Positions 16,527 to 23,874 of a stretch of 64,000 nucleotides of DNA are shown here, piece by piece. Numbering within the stretch: position 1 is the first letter of the stretch; every line of letters starts with the position of its first letter. A model generated the notes under the pieces. It ran no database searches, was not told where the DNA came from, and saw only the letters and a list, made by a program, of their open reading frames with translations. The position numbers were made by a program, and so were the translations under genes. This stretch comes from Planotetraspora kaengkrachanensis (GTDB taxonomy: Bacteria; Actinomycetota; Actinomycetes; Streptosporangiales; Streptosporangiaceae): positions 186,001 to 250,000 of the forward strand of contig NZ_BONV01000004.1 of assembly GCF_016862895.1 (NCBI RefSeq). The letters run 5' to 3'.

Positions 16527-17390
16527 TCACCCCGCGGTGCGGGGCTGCAGGGCATCGGCGTGTCCGGCGCACCACTCGGCGAAGGTGCGGGGCCGTCGGC
16601 CGAGCAGGCGTCGCACGGTGTCGGTGCGGACTCCCGTCGTGTCCGCGCGCATGATCGCGGCGGCTTCGAGGATCGCGTCGGCCAGGGGCTTCGGGGCTCC
16701 GTCAGGGTAGCGAGACCGGACGATCTCCTCTGGGGAGACCGCCGGGCGCACTTCGATGTCGCGGCCGATGGTGGCGGCGATGATCTCGACCTGCTCGGCG
16801 GTGGTGAGTGACTCGTCGCCGGTGAGGACGTAGGTCTGTCCGGCATGGCCGTCCTCGGTCAGTACGAGGCCGGCGACGGCGGCGATGTCGGCAGGATCGA
16901 TCGGTGCGGCCCGGCCCGGTCCGATCGCGTCCAGAACGAAGCCCTTCGTTTCGATGGACGGCACCCATTCCAGGGCGTTGGTCGTGAAGCCGCCGGGACG
17001 CAGGATCGTGGCCGGTATTCCGGACATGCGTAGGAGCTGCTCACGTTCGTGATGCCAGCGACCCATGGCGGGCACCGGATCGCCCGAGACCCAGATGGAC
17101 GACAGCAGCACGATGTGGCGCACTCCAGTGGTGCGGGCGGCGGCGACGGCGTTGGCGGCCTGGTCGGTGCCGATGCCCGGGGTGAGCAGGAACAGCCGGT
17201 CGGCGCCGCGGAAGGCGGGAACCAGCGTCGAGGGTTCGTCCAGGTCGCCGACCACGCGTTCGGCGCTTGCGGGAAGGTCGGCCGCCCGGGCCGGGTCGCG
17301 GACGAGGATGCGGAGATTCGCGTTCCTCGCGTCGAGCTCCCGGACCAGCTCGCGGCCGATTCTGCCGGTTGCTCCGGTCACAAGTATCAT
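16527..17390 (-). CDS. NmrA/atypical SDR-family NAD(P)-binding protein
   Basis: A 287-residue Rossmann-fold protein of the atypical short-chain dehydrogenase group (NmrA/quinone oxidoreductase-2-like). The nucleotide-binding motif is MILVTGATGRIGRELVREL at the N-terminus. The usual catalytic Tyr-Lys pair is not in place, as in NmrA-type proteins, which act as redox sensors or NADPH-dependent quinone reductases. RPGGFTTNALEW near 135 is typical of the group. It is divergent from a MarR regulator across 96 bp that contains clear palindromes, so it is most likely that regulator's target. Confidence 0.85.
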   Translation of the reverse strand: MILVTGATGRIGRELVRELDARNANLRILVRDPARAADLPASAERVVGDLDEPSTLVPAFRGADRLFLLTPGIGTDQAANAVAAARTTGVRHIVLLSSIWVSGDPVPAMGRWHHEREQLLRMSGIPATILRPGGFTTNALEWVPSIETKGFVLDAIGPGRAAPIDPADIAAVAGLVLTEDGHAGQTYVLTGDESLTTAEQVEIIAATIGRDIEVRPAVSPEEIVRSRYPDGAPKPLADAILEAAAIMRADTTGVRTDTVRRLLGRRPRTFAEWCAGHADALQPRTAG

Positions 17391-17417
17391 CGGAACCCCT
17401 AGTCATTTGCCGTCTAA

Positions 17418-17465
17418 CGATTGATGCTGGGGGAGATTAGCCGGTTAATGATTAGCCGTCAATCG
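17418..17465. promoter_or_regulatory. Divergent operator region NmrA-like / MarR
   Basis: CGATTGA (17418-17424) pairs with TCAATCG (17459-17465), and the near-palindrome ATTAGCCGGTTAAT sits between them (17436-17449) with ATTAGCCG repeated at 17451. Candidate MarR site. Confidence 0.55.
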
Positions 17466-17486
17466 ATCTGCTGTCCGGAGGTCGCA

Positions 17487-17906
17487 GTGCCCGAGTTCCT
17501 TGACTTGCACAGCCGAACGACGAAGGTTCTGCGTGCGCTGGTCGAGACCGCGATGCGCCGCCATGGCCTGCACCAGGGGCAGGATCACCTGCTGGCGGCC
17601 TTGTGGAAGCGTGATGGCGGCACGCCCGGCGAGATCGCCGCCGCGTTGCATGTCACCACGCCCACCGTCGTCAAGATGGCCACCCGCATGAGCGCCGTCG
17701 GCCTGCTGACCCGTCGCCGCGACGAACATGACAGCAGGCTGGTCCGACTATGGCTGACCGACGCGGGCCGGGCGCTTCGGGAGCCGGTCGAGGCGGAGCG
17801 TCGAAACCTGGAGGAGAAGATCACCGCCGACCTGACCGAGGACGAGCGCCGCCTCCTGATGACCGCGCTGGGCAAGATCCACAAAGCGGGTGGTGATCTG
17901 CTGTGA
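17487..17906 (+). CDS. MarR-family transcriptional regulator
   Basis: Winged-helix repressor of 139 residues. It carries the MarR recognition pattern: LLAALWKRDGGTPGEIAAAL, then VTTPTVVKMATRMSAVGLLT and the wing RRRDEHDSRLVRLWLTDAGR. Start placed at the GTG at 17487 because CGGAGG lies 6 nt upstream; a longer frame from 17421 would start inside the operator. It is transcribed away from the NmrA-like gene and probably represses it and itself in response to a phenolic or redox ligand (family knowledge; the ligand is not predictable). Confidence 0.88.
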   Translation: MPEFLDLHSRTTKVLRALVETAMRRHGLHQGQDHLLAALWKRDGGTPGEIAAALHVTTPTVVKMATRMSAVGLLTRRRDEHDSRLVRLWLTDAGRALREPVEAERRNLEEKITADLTEDERRLLMTALGKIHKAGGDLL

Positions 17907-17969
17907 CCGGGGCCGCCGCCTGACCGGCTCGAGTGCGTCCTCGGGCACGATCTCAGGCTCGATCACTAC

Positions 17970-17993
17970 CAAAAGTCCGAAATATGACTTTTG
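17970..17993. terminator. Perfect inverted repeat between MarR and GDPD genes
   Basis: CAAAAGTC (17970-17977) and GACTTTTG (17986-17993), 8-nt spacer. It could end the MarR transcript or be an operator for the phosphodiesterase; the AT-rich stem without a T tract leaves both open. Confidence 0.45.
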
Positions 17994-18073
17994 ATCGTCG
18001 GGGACGATTCACCGATGGGTTCGGCAACATCGGAATGCTCGACGAGTCATTGTGATCGTCGAGAGGATCGGAC

Positions 18074-19312
18074 ATGACGTCCCCCACTGCACGCCGGACC
18101 GTGCGGTCGCTGGCCGCCGTCGCTGCGATAACGGCGGCCCTGGTCGCGGGCAACGCCACCGCCCATGCCGAGGACGACCCACGGGTCGAGCAAGTCAGGC
18201 AGGCGATCGCCGTGCTGAAGCCGCTGGTGAAGCAGCCGGTGTGCGACGAGGTGCCGGAGCCGGGTCGCTGGGTCGACGCCGGGACCCCGGACAAGGGCTC
18301 CGCCAACGTGTTGATCTCCGCACACCGGGGAGCCAACACCCTCGCTCCCGAGAACACCCTGAAGTCGTACGAGTACGCCTTCGCGTACGGGGTCGACATG
18401 GTCGAGGTCGACGTCCAGCAGACCAAGGACGGGCGTTTCGTCGCACTGCACGACTCCACGGTCGACCGTACGACCAACGGCACCGGCAACATCGCGGACC
18501 TGACCTACGGCGAGGTGCGCGCCCTCAACGCCGCCGACTACGAGCCCTGGAAGGGCGGCGAGTACGAGCCGGCGCAGATCGCTTCGCTGGACGAGATCCT
18601 GGCCCTCGCCAAGCGGGTCGGCCGCGGCGTCGAACTCGACGTCAAGGGGTCGGTGACCGAGGAGGGCAAGCTCGCCGAACTGGTGGGCGAGTACGGGCTC
18701 ATCGAAGAGTCGATCTGGAACTCGGGCGACCCGCGGATCCTGGTCGCCGAGCCCGGCGCCCGGATCATCTACAACCGTGACTCGTGGGAGCCGGGCTTCT
18801 TGATCTACGAGATCGGCCAGGTCGCGAAGGTCTTCGGTTCCACGCTGGCCGAGTACACGCCTGAGTCCATCGCCGCGGCCCATGACGCGTGCGCGGTCGT
18901 CATGCCTCACGCGTACGACGCCGGCGCCGACCAGGAGGTGGCCCAGTTCCAGCTCGCCCGTTCGATGGGCGCCGACGGGGTCCAGACCAACCAGCCCGAT
19001 CTCATCGTGGCGGCGGCCGGGGAGGCTGTGGACTCCAAGCTCGTCGTCCACCGTCAGCAGAAGGGACACGACGACCACAAGGAGGCCCACGGCGACTCCG
19101 TGTGCCTGGTCAACGCCGAGAACGGTCTGGGCTTCCCCGGCAAGACGGTGCACCTGGCCAAGGGCAAGGGCAAGAAGTCGATCGACCTGACCACCGGCTA
19201 TGACGGTTGCGCGACGGTGCCGGACGTGAACTGGCGCGGCTCGTCTGTGTCGTTCGCCGGCGACGGTGCCGTACACGCGTCCAGCGGACGGCTTGTGCCC
19301 AGCAACCGCTGA
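18074..19312 (+). CDS. Secreted glycerophosphodiester phosphodiesterase
   Basis: Exported enzyme of 412 residues that hydrolyses glycerophosphodiesters to glycerol-3-phosphate, a phosphate and glycerol scavenging role. A signal peptide covers residues 1-32 (VRSLAAVAAITAALVAG, cut near AHA-ED). The GDPD catalytic set is clear: H84-R-G86, E93 in PENT, E111 and D113 in VEVDVQ, H126-D127. The C-terminal 90 residues after DGVQTNQPDLIV form an extra Lys/His-rich beta domain ending near residue 412, seen in actinobacterial secreted GDPDs. A good ribosome-binding site (GAGAGGAT) precedes the ATG. Confidence 0.92.
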   Translation: MTSPTARRTVRSLAAVAAITAALVAGNATAHAEDDPRVEQVRQAIAVLKPLVKQPVCDEVPEPGRWVDAGTPDKGSANVLISAHRGANTLAPENTLKSYEYAFAYGVDMVEVDVQQTKDGRFVALHDSTVDRTTNGTGNIADLTYGEVRALNAADYEPWKGGEYEPAQIASLDEILALAKRVGRGVELDVKGSVTEEGKLAELVGEYGLIEESIWNSGDPRILVAEPGARIIYNRDSWEPGFLIYEIGQVAKVFGSTLAEYTPESIAAAHDACAVVMPHAYDAGADQEVAQFQLARSMGADGVQTNQPDLIVAAAGEAVDSKLVVHRQQKGHDDHKEAHGDSVCLVNAENGLGFPGKTVHLAKGKGKKSIDLTTGYDGCATVPDVNWRGSSVSFAGDGAVHASSGRLVPSNR

Positions 19313-19317
19313 CCTGT

Positions 19318-19355
19318 GGCAGATCTGCCGCACGGTCTGCGGCAGATCTGCCGCA
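19318..19355. terminator. Nested palindromes after the GDPD gene
   Basis: GGCAGATCTGCC occurs twice (19318-19329, 19341-19352). The second lies in the perfect 18-bp palindrome 19338-19355, and TCTGCCGCA-CGGTC-TGCGGCAGA makes a 9-bp hairpin (19324-19346). Terminator, possibly doubling as an operator. Confidence 0.6.
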
Positions 19356-19440
19356 CTGGCGGTGGCATACCTAGGACCGAAGGTTTGCGATCAGGTCACG
19401 TAGGCGGTCAAGTGGCCTCACGTTGACTAGCCTCACCGGC

Positions 19441-20340
19441 ATGCCCCTTGCCTCGATTCCGAGCCCTTCCGAAGGGGTCTGGTATCTCGGATTCATCCCG
19501 ATCCGGGCCTACGCATTGTGCTTCGTCCTCGCGATCGCCTTCGGCATCTGGCTCAGCGAGCGCCGCTGGCGCGCCCGCGGCGGCGAGAAGGGCATGATCA
19601 GTGACATCGCGTTCCCCGCAGTGATCTTCGGCCTGATCGGCGCGCGCCTCTACCACGTCATCACCGACTGGCAGACCTACTTCGGCCCGCGCGCGATCAA
19701 GGAGCCCTACCGGGCGCTGTTCATCTGGGAAGGCGGGCTCAGCATCTGGGGCGCGGTCGCCCTGGGAGGCGTGGGCGTGTGGCTGGCCTGCCGCCGCCGG
19801 GGGCTGTCTCTGGGCGCCGTGGCCGACACGATCGCGCCCAGCATCGCGTTCGGGCAAGCGATCGCCCGCTGGGGCAACTGGTTCAACCAGGAGCTTTACG
19901 GCAGTCCGACCACGTTGCCGTGGGGCCTGGAGATCGACCAGGCGCACGGCGGCGAGCCAGGCGTGCTCTACCACCCGACGTTCCTGTACGAGTCGCTGTG
20001 GGATGCGGCGCTCGGTTTCGGACTGATCCTGGCCGGCAGGCGGTTCACGCTGCGCCACGGCCGCCTGTTCGCCCTCTACGTCGCCGGCTACACGCTCGGG
20101 CGGTTCTGGATCGAGGGGCTGCGGATCGACCCGGTGGGCGGAGTGGACCACGCGGTGACGCTCCTGGGGCTGCGGATCAACCAGTGGACCTCGATCGTGC
20201 TGTTCGTCGGCGCGCTGGTCTATCTCTGGGTGACGCGTAACAAGGACGCCGAACAGATCGTGGTCCCAGCCTCACAACACAAGGCCTCGCACGAGGAGAA
20301 CGGCGGGCAGGCCTCCGATGGGGAAGAAGAAGCGATGTGA
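19441..20340 (+). CDS. lgt: Prolipoprotein diacylglyceryl transferase Lgt
   Basis: First enzyme of lipoprotein maturation; it transfers diacylglycerol from phosphatidylglycerol to the lipobox Cys. The protein has 299 residues and seven or so membrane helices. Signature stretches: FGLIGARLYHV (63-73), EGGLSIWGAV (97-106) and ARWGNWFNQELYG (142-154), then GRFWIEGLRIDP. Start at the ATG at 19441: TAGCCT ends 7 nt upstream (leaderless), while a TTG at 19423 is less likely. It is a core gene lying in an otherwise accessory region. Its stop overlaps the start of an XRE gene (ATGTGA), an unusual partner for lgt. The C-terminal tail (about 25 residues) is acidic and not conserved. Confidence 0.95.
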   Translation: MPLASIPSPSEGVWYLGFIPIRAYALCFVLAIAFGIWLSERRWRARGGEKGMISDIAFPAVIFGLIGARLYHVITDWQTYFGPRAIKEPYRALFIWEGGLSIWGAVALGGVGVWLACRRRGLSLGAVADTIAPSIAFGQAIARWGNWFNQELYGSPTTLPWGLEIDQAHGGEPGVLYHPTFLYESLWDAALGFGLILAGRRFTLRHGRLFALYVAGYTLGRFWIEGLRIDPVGGVDHAVTLLGLRINQWTSIVLFVGALVYLWVTRNKDAEQIVVPASQHKASHEENGGQASDGEEEAM

Positions 20341-20636
20341 GCGAGCAGGAGAGCTGGCGAGAGCTCAGGGATCGCCGCTTGGCCGAGCCGGGCGCGGCTG
20401 AGGCTTATGAGGCGACGCGTCTCGCCTACGAACTGGGCAAGACGGTTCGGGCGATGCGTGAAGGGCGAGGTTGGAGTCAGAACGACCTGGCACGCGAGGC
20501 CGGCATGACGCAGTCGGCGGTGGCACGGTTCGAGGCCGGCGGGACGATCCCCACGTTGCCTGTCCTGGAACGCCTCGCCCGCGCCTTGGACGCGGACGTC
20601 GAGGTCCGTCTGACACCACGGGCTCCTGCCGCTTGA
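20337..20636 (+). CDS. XRE-family regulator, HigA-like orphan antitoxin
   Basis: A 99-residue helix-turn-helix protein. The HTH spans about residues 33-87 (VRAMREGRGWSQNDLAREAG, then MTQSAVARFEAGGTIPTLPV), the form found in antitoxins of HigB/RelE-type pairs, where the antitoxin follows its toxin. Here the gene upstream is lgt, whose stop it overlaps through GTGA, so no toxin is visible and the protein depends on lgt transcription and translational coupling. The first of the five direct repeats of the toxin-antitoxin array begins 16 bp after the stop. I infer that the former toxin was lost by recombination. Confidence 0.8.
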   Translation: MSEQESWRELRDRRLAEPGAAEAYEATRLAYELGKTVRAMREGRGWSQNDLAREAGMTQSAVARFEAGGTIPTLPVLERLARALDADVEVRLTPRAPAA

Positions 20637-20652
20637 GCTGAGCCAATTCTGG

Positions 20653-20742
20653 GGATGCTGCGGCCTCGGCGGCACCAGCGTCAAGCCAGGTGGCCCTTCG
20701 GCATGGTGCCCGACGGGAGTGATGAGCTCGTCTGAGGACGCC
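20653..20742 (+). repeat. Array repeat R1 (full length)
   Basis: About 90 bp. The core GGCACCAGCGTCAAG begins at 20671; GGCACCA (20671-20677) can pair with TGGTGCC (20704-20710). The left third reads in msrA frame as GCCGLGGTSV, against [10 protein letters not shown] in MsrA. Confidence 0.75.
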
Positions 20743-20837
20743 GGACGAGGGACCCCAGTATGAGTGGATGTACGTGTGTGGATCGCCAGGCGAGTTGTTC
20801 GGTTCCTTTCTTTTGGCTGAGACGAACAACCCAAATC

Positions 20838-20880
20838 GATTTTGTTCGGTACGGTTAATTCGACCCAGCCGAACAAAATC
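20838..20880. promoter_or_regulatory. Long inverted repeat in front of the Fic gene
   Basis: GATTTTGTTCGG (20838-20849) and CCGAACAAAATC (20869-20880) form a perfect 12-bp inverted repeat with 19 bp between; another half-site CGAACAA lies at 20823-20829. Likely the operator of the fic gene, possibly bound by an XRE-type regulator. Confidence 0.65.
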
Positions 20881-20886
20881 ATTGGA

Positions 20887-21891
20887 GTGTCGGTGTCAGG
20901 ACCGGGCAGGCCGTCCAGAGCGAGTGTGTATCAGCGCCTCGACGAGGCCGTTCGAGAGCTCCGTGATCGCTTGGGCGGATTGCCATCGCCCGCTGAGGCG
21001 GAGGACATCTGGTCTGACATCTGGCACCAGGAGGCCCACAACAGCACTGCGATCGAGGGCAACACGCTCGTGCTGCAAGAGGTGGAGAAGCTTCTTGAGG
21101 AGGGCCGGGCGGTCGGCGCGAAGCCACTGAGGGACTACATGGAGGTACGGGGCTACGGCGACGCCGCGAAGTGGGTGTACGGGCAGGCACTGAACCCGGG
21201 AGACTGGCAAAACGGAGATCTCATCACGCTCCAGGAGGTCCGTCAGATACACCATGCCGCCATGTCGCTCGTGTGGGCTGTAGACCCCCATCCGCATGCC
21301 ACCCCCGCCGAGGGCCCGGGGAACTATCGGCAGCACGAGATCGCTAAGTTCCCGGGAGGTATGAAGCCGCCGCCATGGCCGGAAGTCGACCCCCAGATGC
21401 GGGACTGGGTAAAGGCGGTCGACGACCTTCGCGGCGCATCCGACGAAGCCCTACCCGAACGCTTGGCCGGCGTTCATAACCGATTCGAACAGATACACCC
21501 GTTCCTCGATGGAAACGGACGGACGGGCCGTTTGGTGCTCAACTTGATCCTTTGCCGAATCGGATATCCACCAGCGATCATCTATAAGCGCGACCGCGAC
21601 AAGTACCTTCAGGCGATGCGTCGAGCCGACAACGACGAGTTCGGCCCATTGGGTGAACTCATCGCACGCAGCGTGACGACAAATCTGTACCGCTTCGTCA
21701 TGCCAGCGGTGGCCGGCCCGGTAAAGCTTGTTCCTCTACCCGCTCTCGCGAGGCGCGACCTGACCGAAAACGCGCTCCGGGTCGCTGCCGCACGGGGACG
21801 ACTCCGTGCGGTCAAGGGGGATGACGGTATGTGGCGGAGCAGCAAGAAGTGGGTGAACGACTACATCAAGTCGAGGCACCGCCGGTCGTGA
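20887..21891 (+). CDS. Fic-family protein (AMP-transferase type), self-inhibited class
   Basis: A 334-residue Fic-fold enzyme that would transfer AMP, or another nucleotide part, to a protein hydroxyl. The active-site motif HPFLDGNGRTGR is complete at 204-215. An intramolecular inhibitory motif of the form S/T-x3-E-G/N is present at S53-TAI-E57-GN, so it belongs to the class that carries its own antitoxin helix on the N-terminal side. A winged-helix-like C-terminus follows (after 270). Start set at the GTG at 20887, just after the 12-bp inverted repeat; the TTG at 20842 would lie inside the operator, and GTG 20893 is possible. Repeats R1 and R2 flank the gene. Confidence 0.9.
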   Translation: MSVSGPGRPSRASVYQRLDEAVRELRDRLGGLPSPAEAEDIWSDIWHQEAHNSTAIEGNTLVLQEVEKLLEEGRAVGAKPLRDYMEVRGYGDAAKWVYGQALNPGDWQNGDLITLQEVRQIHHAAMSLVWAVDPHPHATPAEGPGNYRQHEIAKFPGGMKPPPWPEVDPQMRDWVKAVDDLRGASDEALPERLAGVHNRFEQIHPFLDGNGRTGRLVLNLILCRIGYPPAIIYKRDRDKYLQAMRRADNDEFGPLGELIARSVTTNLYRFVMPAVAGPVKLVPLPALARRDLTENALRVAAARGRLRAVKGDDGMWRSSKKWVNDYIKSRHRRS

Positions 21892-21962
21892 CGCCGCTGC
21901 CGCGGAGGAAAGATGTCCTAGCGGCAGGCCTGCTGCCAGCGGCATCTCTTCCATGACCCTAC

Positions 21963-22051
21963 GGATATTGCGGTCCCGCTGGCGCCAGCGTCAAGCTAAG
22001 TGACCCTTCGGCATAGTGCCCGACAGGGGCGACGGGCTCGTCTGGGGACGC
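21963..22051 (+). repeat. Array repeat R2 (full length)
   Basis: Core GGCGCCAGCGTCAAG starts at 21981. In msrA frame the left part reads YGYCGPAGASV. It aligns without gaps to R1 over about 75 bp. Confidence 0.75.
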
Positions 22052-22270
22052 GTACGGGCGGCTCGACCCAAGAACGCGAGTTTCCGCAGTAGACCGTGCA
22101 ACTTGCGTAAGCTGCAAGCTACGTTTCAGTTTATGAAACAGCCGCCTTCTGTCTTGCTGCCCCTGCTTGGCGACCCTTGATCGCCGTCATTTCACCGTCG
22201 TTCGCCCCCGCCACGTCGACGCGCTCACCCTGCTTCCTGGACAGCTCTGAAAGATCGAGTCGTTCGATGG
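22052..22270. other. Spacer between repeats R2 and R3
   Basis: About 220 bp without a recognisable gene. It contains GTTTCA-GTTTA-TGAAAC (around 22123-22139) and CTTGC-N7-GCAAG (around 22102), so it may be a promoter or operator remnant of a lost module. Confidence 0.35.
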
Positions 22271-22320
22271 GGGCATTGCGTACCGACGGGCACCAGCGTC
22301 AAGCTAAGTGGCCCTTCAGG
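22271..22320 (+). repeat. Array repeat R3 (left half only)
   Basis: Carries GGCACCAGCGTCAAGCTAAG from 22289 but lacks the pairing half. Ends about 55 bp before the Phd gene. Confidence 0.7.
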
Positions 22321-22350
22321 CCGCTGCGTGCGAGCAGTCACATGGTCGTC

Positions 22351-22370
22351 TGTACATCTATCTATACAGT
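22351..22370. promoter_or_regulatory. Phd operator and promoter
   Basis: CTGTA-N10-TACAG inverted repeat; TATACA within it ends about 8 nt before the ATG at 22377, giving a leaderless transcript overlapping the operator, as expected for an autoregulated antitoxin. Confidence 0.55.
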
Positions 22371-22376
22371 TCTCGT

Positions 22377-22688
22377 ATGGCTGTTCTCCATGACGCGACC
22401 GAGCTCACGGTCACCGAGGCCGCGCAGCGTGGGGTGGCACGCCTGGTGGCTGACGCGGAGCAGGGTGCGGATCTGGTGGTAACCCGCCGGCACCAGCCGA
22501 TCGCGGCAGTTGTGAGCATGCGACGTCTCAACGAGTTGGAAGAAGCCGCAGCAGATCTGCGGGATCTGGCCTTGGTTCTCGTCAGGGCCGCCACGGACAC
22601 GGGGCGGCGGAAGTCGATGGACGAGGTCCTATCCGCCTTCGGGCATACCCGTGAGTCGCTGGCTGCGCTTCCGGATGACGACGAGTAG
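22377..22688 (+). CDS. Phd/YefM-family antitoxin
   Basis: A 103-residue antitoxin. The N-terminal DNA-binding fold shows the Phd pattern: ELTVTEAAQRGVARLVADAE, then DLVVTRRHQPIAAVVSMRRL. The helical C-terminal tail (residues 45-103) would wrap the toxin. I place the start at 22377, after a leaderless-type -10 box; the frame extends upstream to 22308 into repeat R3, which is not credible. The toxin reading frame downstream is cut short after 24 residues, so this is a solitary antitoxin now. It lies between repeats R3 and R4. Confidence 0.82.
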   Translation: MAVLHDATELTVTEAAQRGVARLVADAEQGADLVVTRRHQPIAAVVSMRRLNELEEAAADLRDLALVLVRAATDTGRRKSMDEVLSAFGHTRESLAALPDDDE

Positions 22689-22690
22689 CA

Positions 22691-22765
22691 GTGTCCGACG
22701 TCGTATTCATCGACCTGGAAGAAGCCGTCGACCTTTGGGCAGAGTTCCGCTCCAAGTCCCGCTAG
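22691..22765 (+). pseudogene. Truncated toxin start, probably Doc-type
   Basis: A GTG 2 bp after the antitoxin stop opens VSDVVFIDLEEAVDLWAEF and ends after 24 residues. The position and the hydrophobic-then-acidic start fit a Doc/Fic-fold toxin that has lost its body. Repeat R4 begins about 45 bp later, so the break may lie at a repeat-mediated junction. Family assignment is tentative. Confidence 0.45.
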
Positions 22766-22807
22766 CCCTCGTCGGCGTTCACGCTGAAACACGTGCTGTT
22801 CGACGCC

Positions 22808-22858
22808 GGGCCACTGCGGCATCGTTGGCACCAGCGTCAAGCTATGTGACCCGTCAGA
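22808..22858 (+). repeat. Array repeat R4 (left half only)
   Basis: Core GGCACCAGCGTCAAGC from 22827. In msrA frame it reads PGHCGIVGTSV, the copy closest to the MsrA C-terminus. It stops at the 3' end of vapC. Confidence 0.7.
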
Positions 22859-22872
22859 GGCGGCGAATGCTG

Positions 22873-23286
22873 CTACGGAAGCAGTTGGAGAACGGCGACG
22901 TGTAGGGGGCGCACGATACTGAAGTGGCGATGATCCAGAGTCGCAACCGCTGGGAACCCGAGCCGCTCAGCGATCGCGATCACGGATGCGTCGACTGCGC
23001 CCAGGGGAAGATCCTTATACAGTCGCACGAGCTCCGCGATGCGCGTAATGTCCTTCGGCTCCACAGCGATCAACTCCAGCTCGCCGCTGTCGATAGAGCT
23101 GAGGAAGGCGGCCTCCGCGAGCGCGCCTCGGTACTTCTCGATGAGCCAGCACACTTCCACCATTACGGTCACGGGAACCAGCAGCGGTCCTGAAGCGGTT
23201 TGCAGGAGCTCAGAGCAACGCACATAGTCCTTGTCGTCGGCATCCAGAGCCGCGACCAGCGGGCCCGTATCGAGAAGGATCGTCAC
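22873..23286 (-). CDS. PIN-domain ribonuclease toxin (VapC type)
   Basis: A 137-residue PIN-domain protein, expected to be an Mg-dependent RNase that cuts tRNA or rRNA. All four acidic positions are present: D6 (ILLDTGPL), E44 (VMVEVCW), D99 (GAVDASVIAIAERLG) and D118 (ATLDHRHF). Its ATG overlaps the antitoxin stop by 4 bp. The pair lies on the minus strand between repeats R4 and R5, opposite to the neighbouring modules. Unlike the Phd/Doc pair next door, both partners are intact, so it should be active. Confidence 0.92.
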   Translation of the reverse strand: MTILLDTGPLVAALDADDKDYVRCSELLQTASGPLLVPVTVMVEVCWLIEKYRGALAEAAFLSSIDSGELELIAVEPKDITRIAELVRLYKDLPLGAVDASVIAIAERLGFPAVATLDHRHFSIVRPLHVAVLQLLP

Positions 23287-23549
23287 ACCGGACGATTCAA
23301 CCCCTCGCGGAGGATCTCTTCATGGCGTTCGGCCAGATCGCCGACTCCGGAGCTCATGGTGCCGATGAATGACAACCGCCGCCGGCTGCTTCGCTCGGTG
23401 TCTGGCTGATCCAGGCTCTCATTGGCCTCCACCAGCCGGAGAGCGACGGCACGTAGATCGCGCGCCTGGTCAGGGCTCAGCCTGTCCACCAAGGCGTGCA
23501 GATCCTCGTAATCATGCGCCGCGGTCATGCTCACAGTGTACGTCGCCAT
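23283..23549 (-). CDS. VapB-type antitoxin
   Basis: An 88-residue partner of the downstream PIN toxin (67 residues longer helix-rich part from LHALVDRLSPDQARDLRAVA). The C-terminus after GVGDLAERHEEILREGL is the common toxin-wrapping tail of actinobacterial VapB-like antitoxins. The ATG at 23528 is the more likely start: TACACT lies 6 nt upstream as a leaderless -10 box. The first ATG at 23549 would add seven residues. The 4-bp overlap with vapC indicates coupled translation. The operon promoter faces repeat R5. Confidence 0.82.
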   Translation of the reverse strand: MATYTVSMTAAHDYEDLHALVDRLSPDQARDLRAVALRLVEANESLDQPDTERSSRRRLSFIGTMSSGVGDLAERHEEILREGLNRPV

Positions 23550-23606
23550 GGTTTCCGAACCAGGAGACCTTGTCGGCTCCTAGCATGATCGCCGCCTGTA
23601 TCGATT

Positions 23607-23694
23607 GATCGTTGAGGTCTCGGCGGCACCGGCGTCAAGCTATGTGACCCTTCGGCACGGTGCCCGAGAGGTGATGAGCTCGCCCGAGGAAGCT
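23607..23694 (+). repeat. Array repeat R5 (full length)
   Basis: Core GGCACCGGCGTCAAGC from 23625. The arms GGCACCG (23625-23631) and CGGTGCC (23658-23664) keep pairing although both differ from R1 (A to G, T to C), a compensatory change. Confidence 0.75.
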
Positions 23695-23874
23695 GGACGA
23701 TGGACCTCACTCACCGGAGGTACGGATCTTCGAGTGATGATCCAGGCAGGGCATTCAAGGTTCGGCGAGATGGAATTTTGGAAGCCAGGCTTGCCGCGGC
23801 CGCCGTGGATCTCAGTTGCCCCCGGCAAGTGTCGGAGGGATCCTCTAGCCTGGCAAAGGGAGGTGACCGAGACG

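Noticed and set aside
16370-16811. Extension of the XRE regulator to 425 residues
   Set aside because: It results from the frameshift near 16190 and runs antisense over the NmrA-like gene; the family C-terminus is found in another frame ending at 16369.
10000-17400. A secondary-metabolite cluster built around redox enzymes and regulators
   Set aside because: No synthase, ligase or precursor genes; the genes form small independent regulator/enzyme pairs.
20653-23694. Repeats R1-R5 as small protein-coding segments
   Set aside because: The frames carry stops in R2 and R5 and have no starts; conservation is at DNA level with pairing arms.
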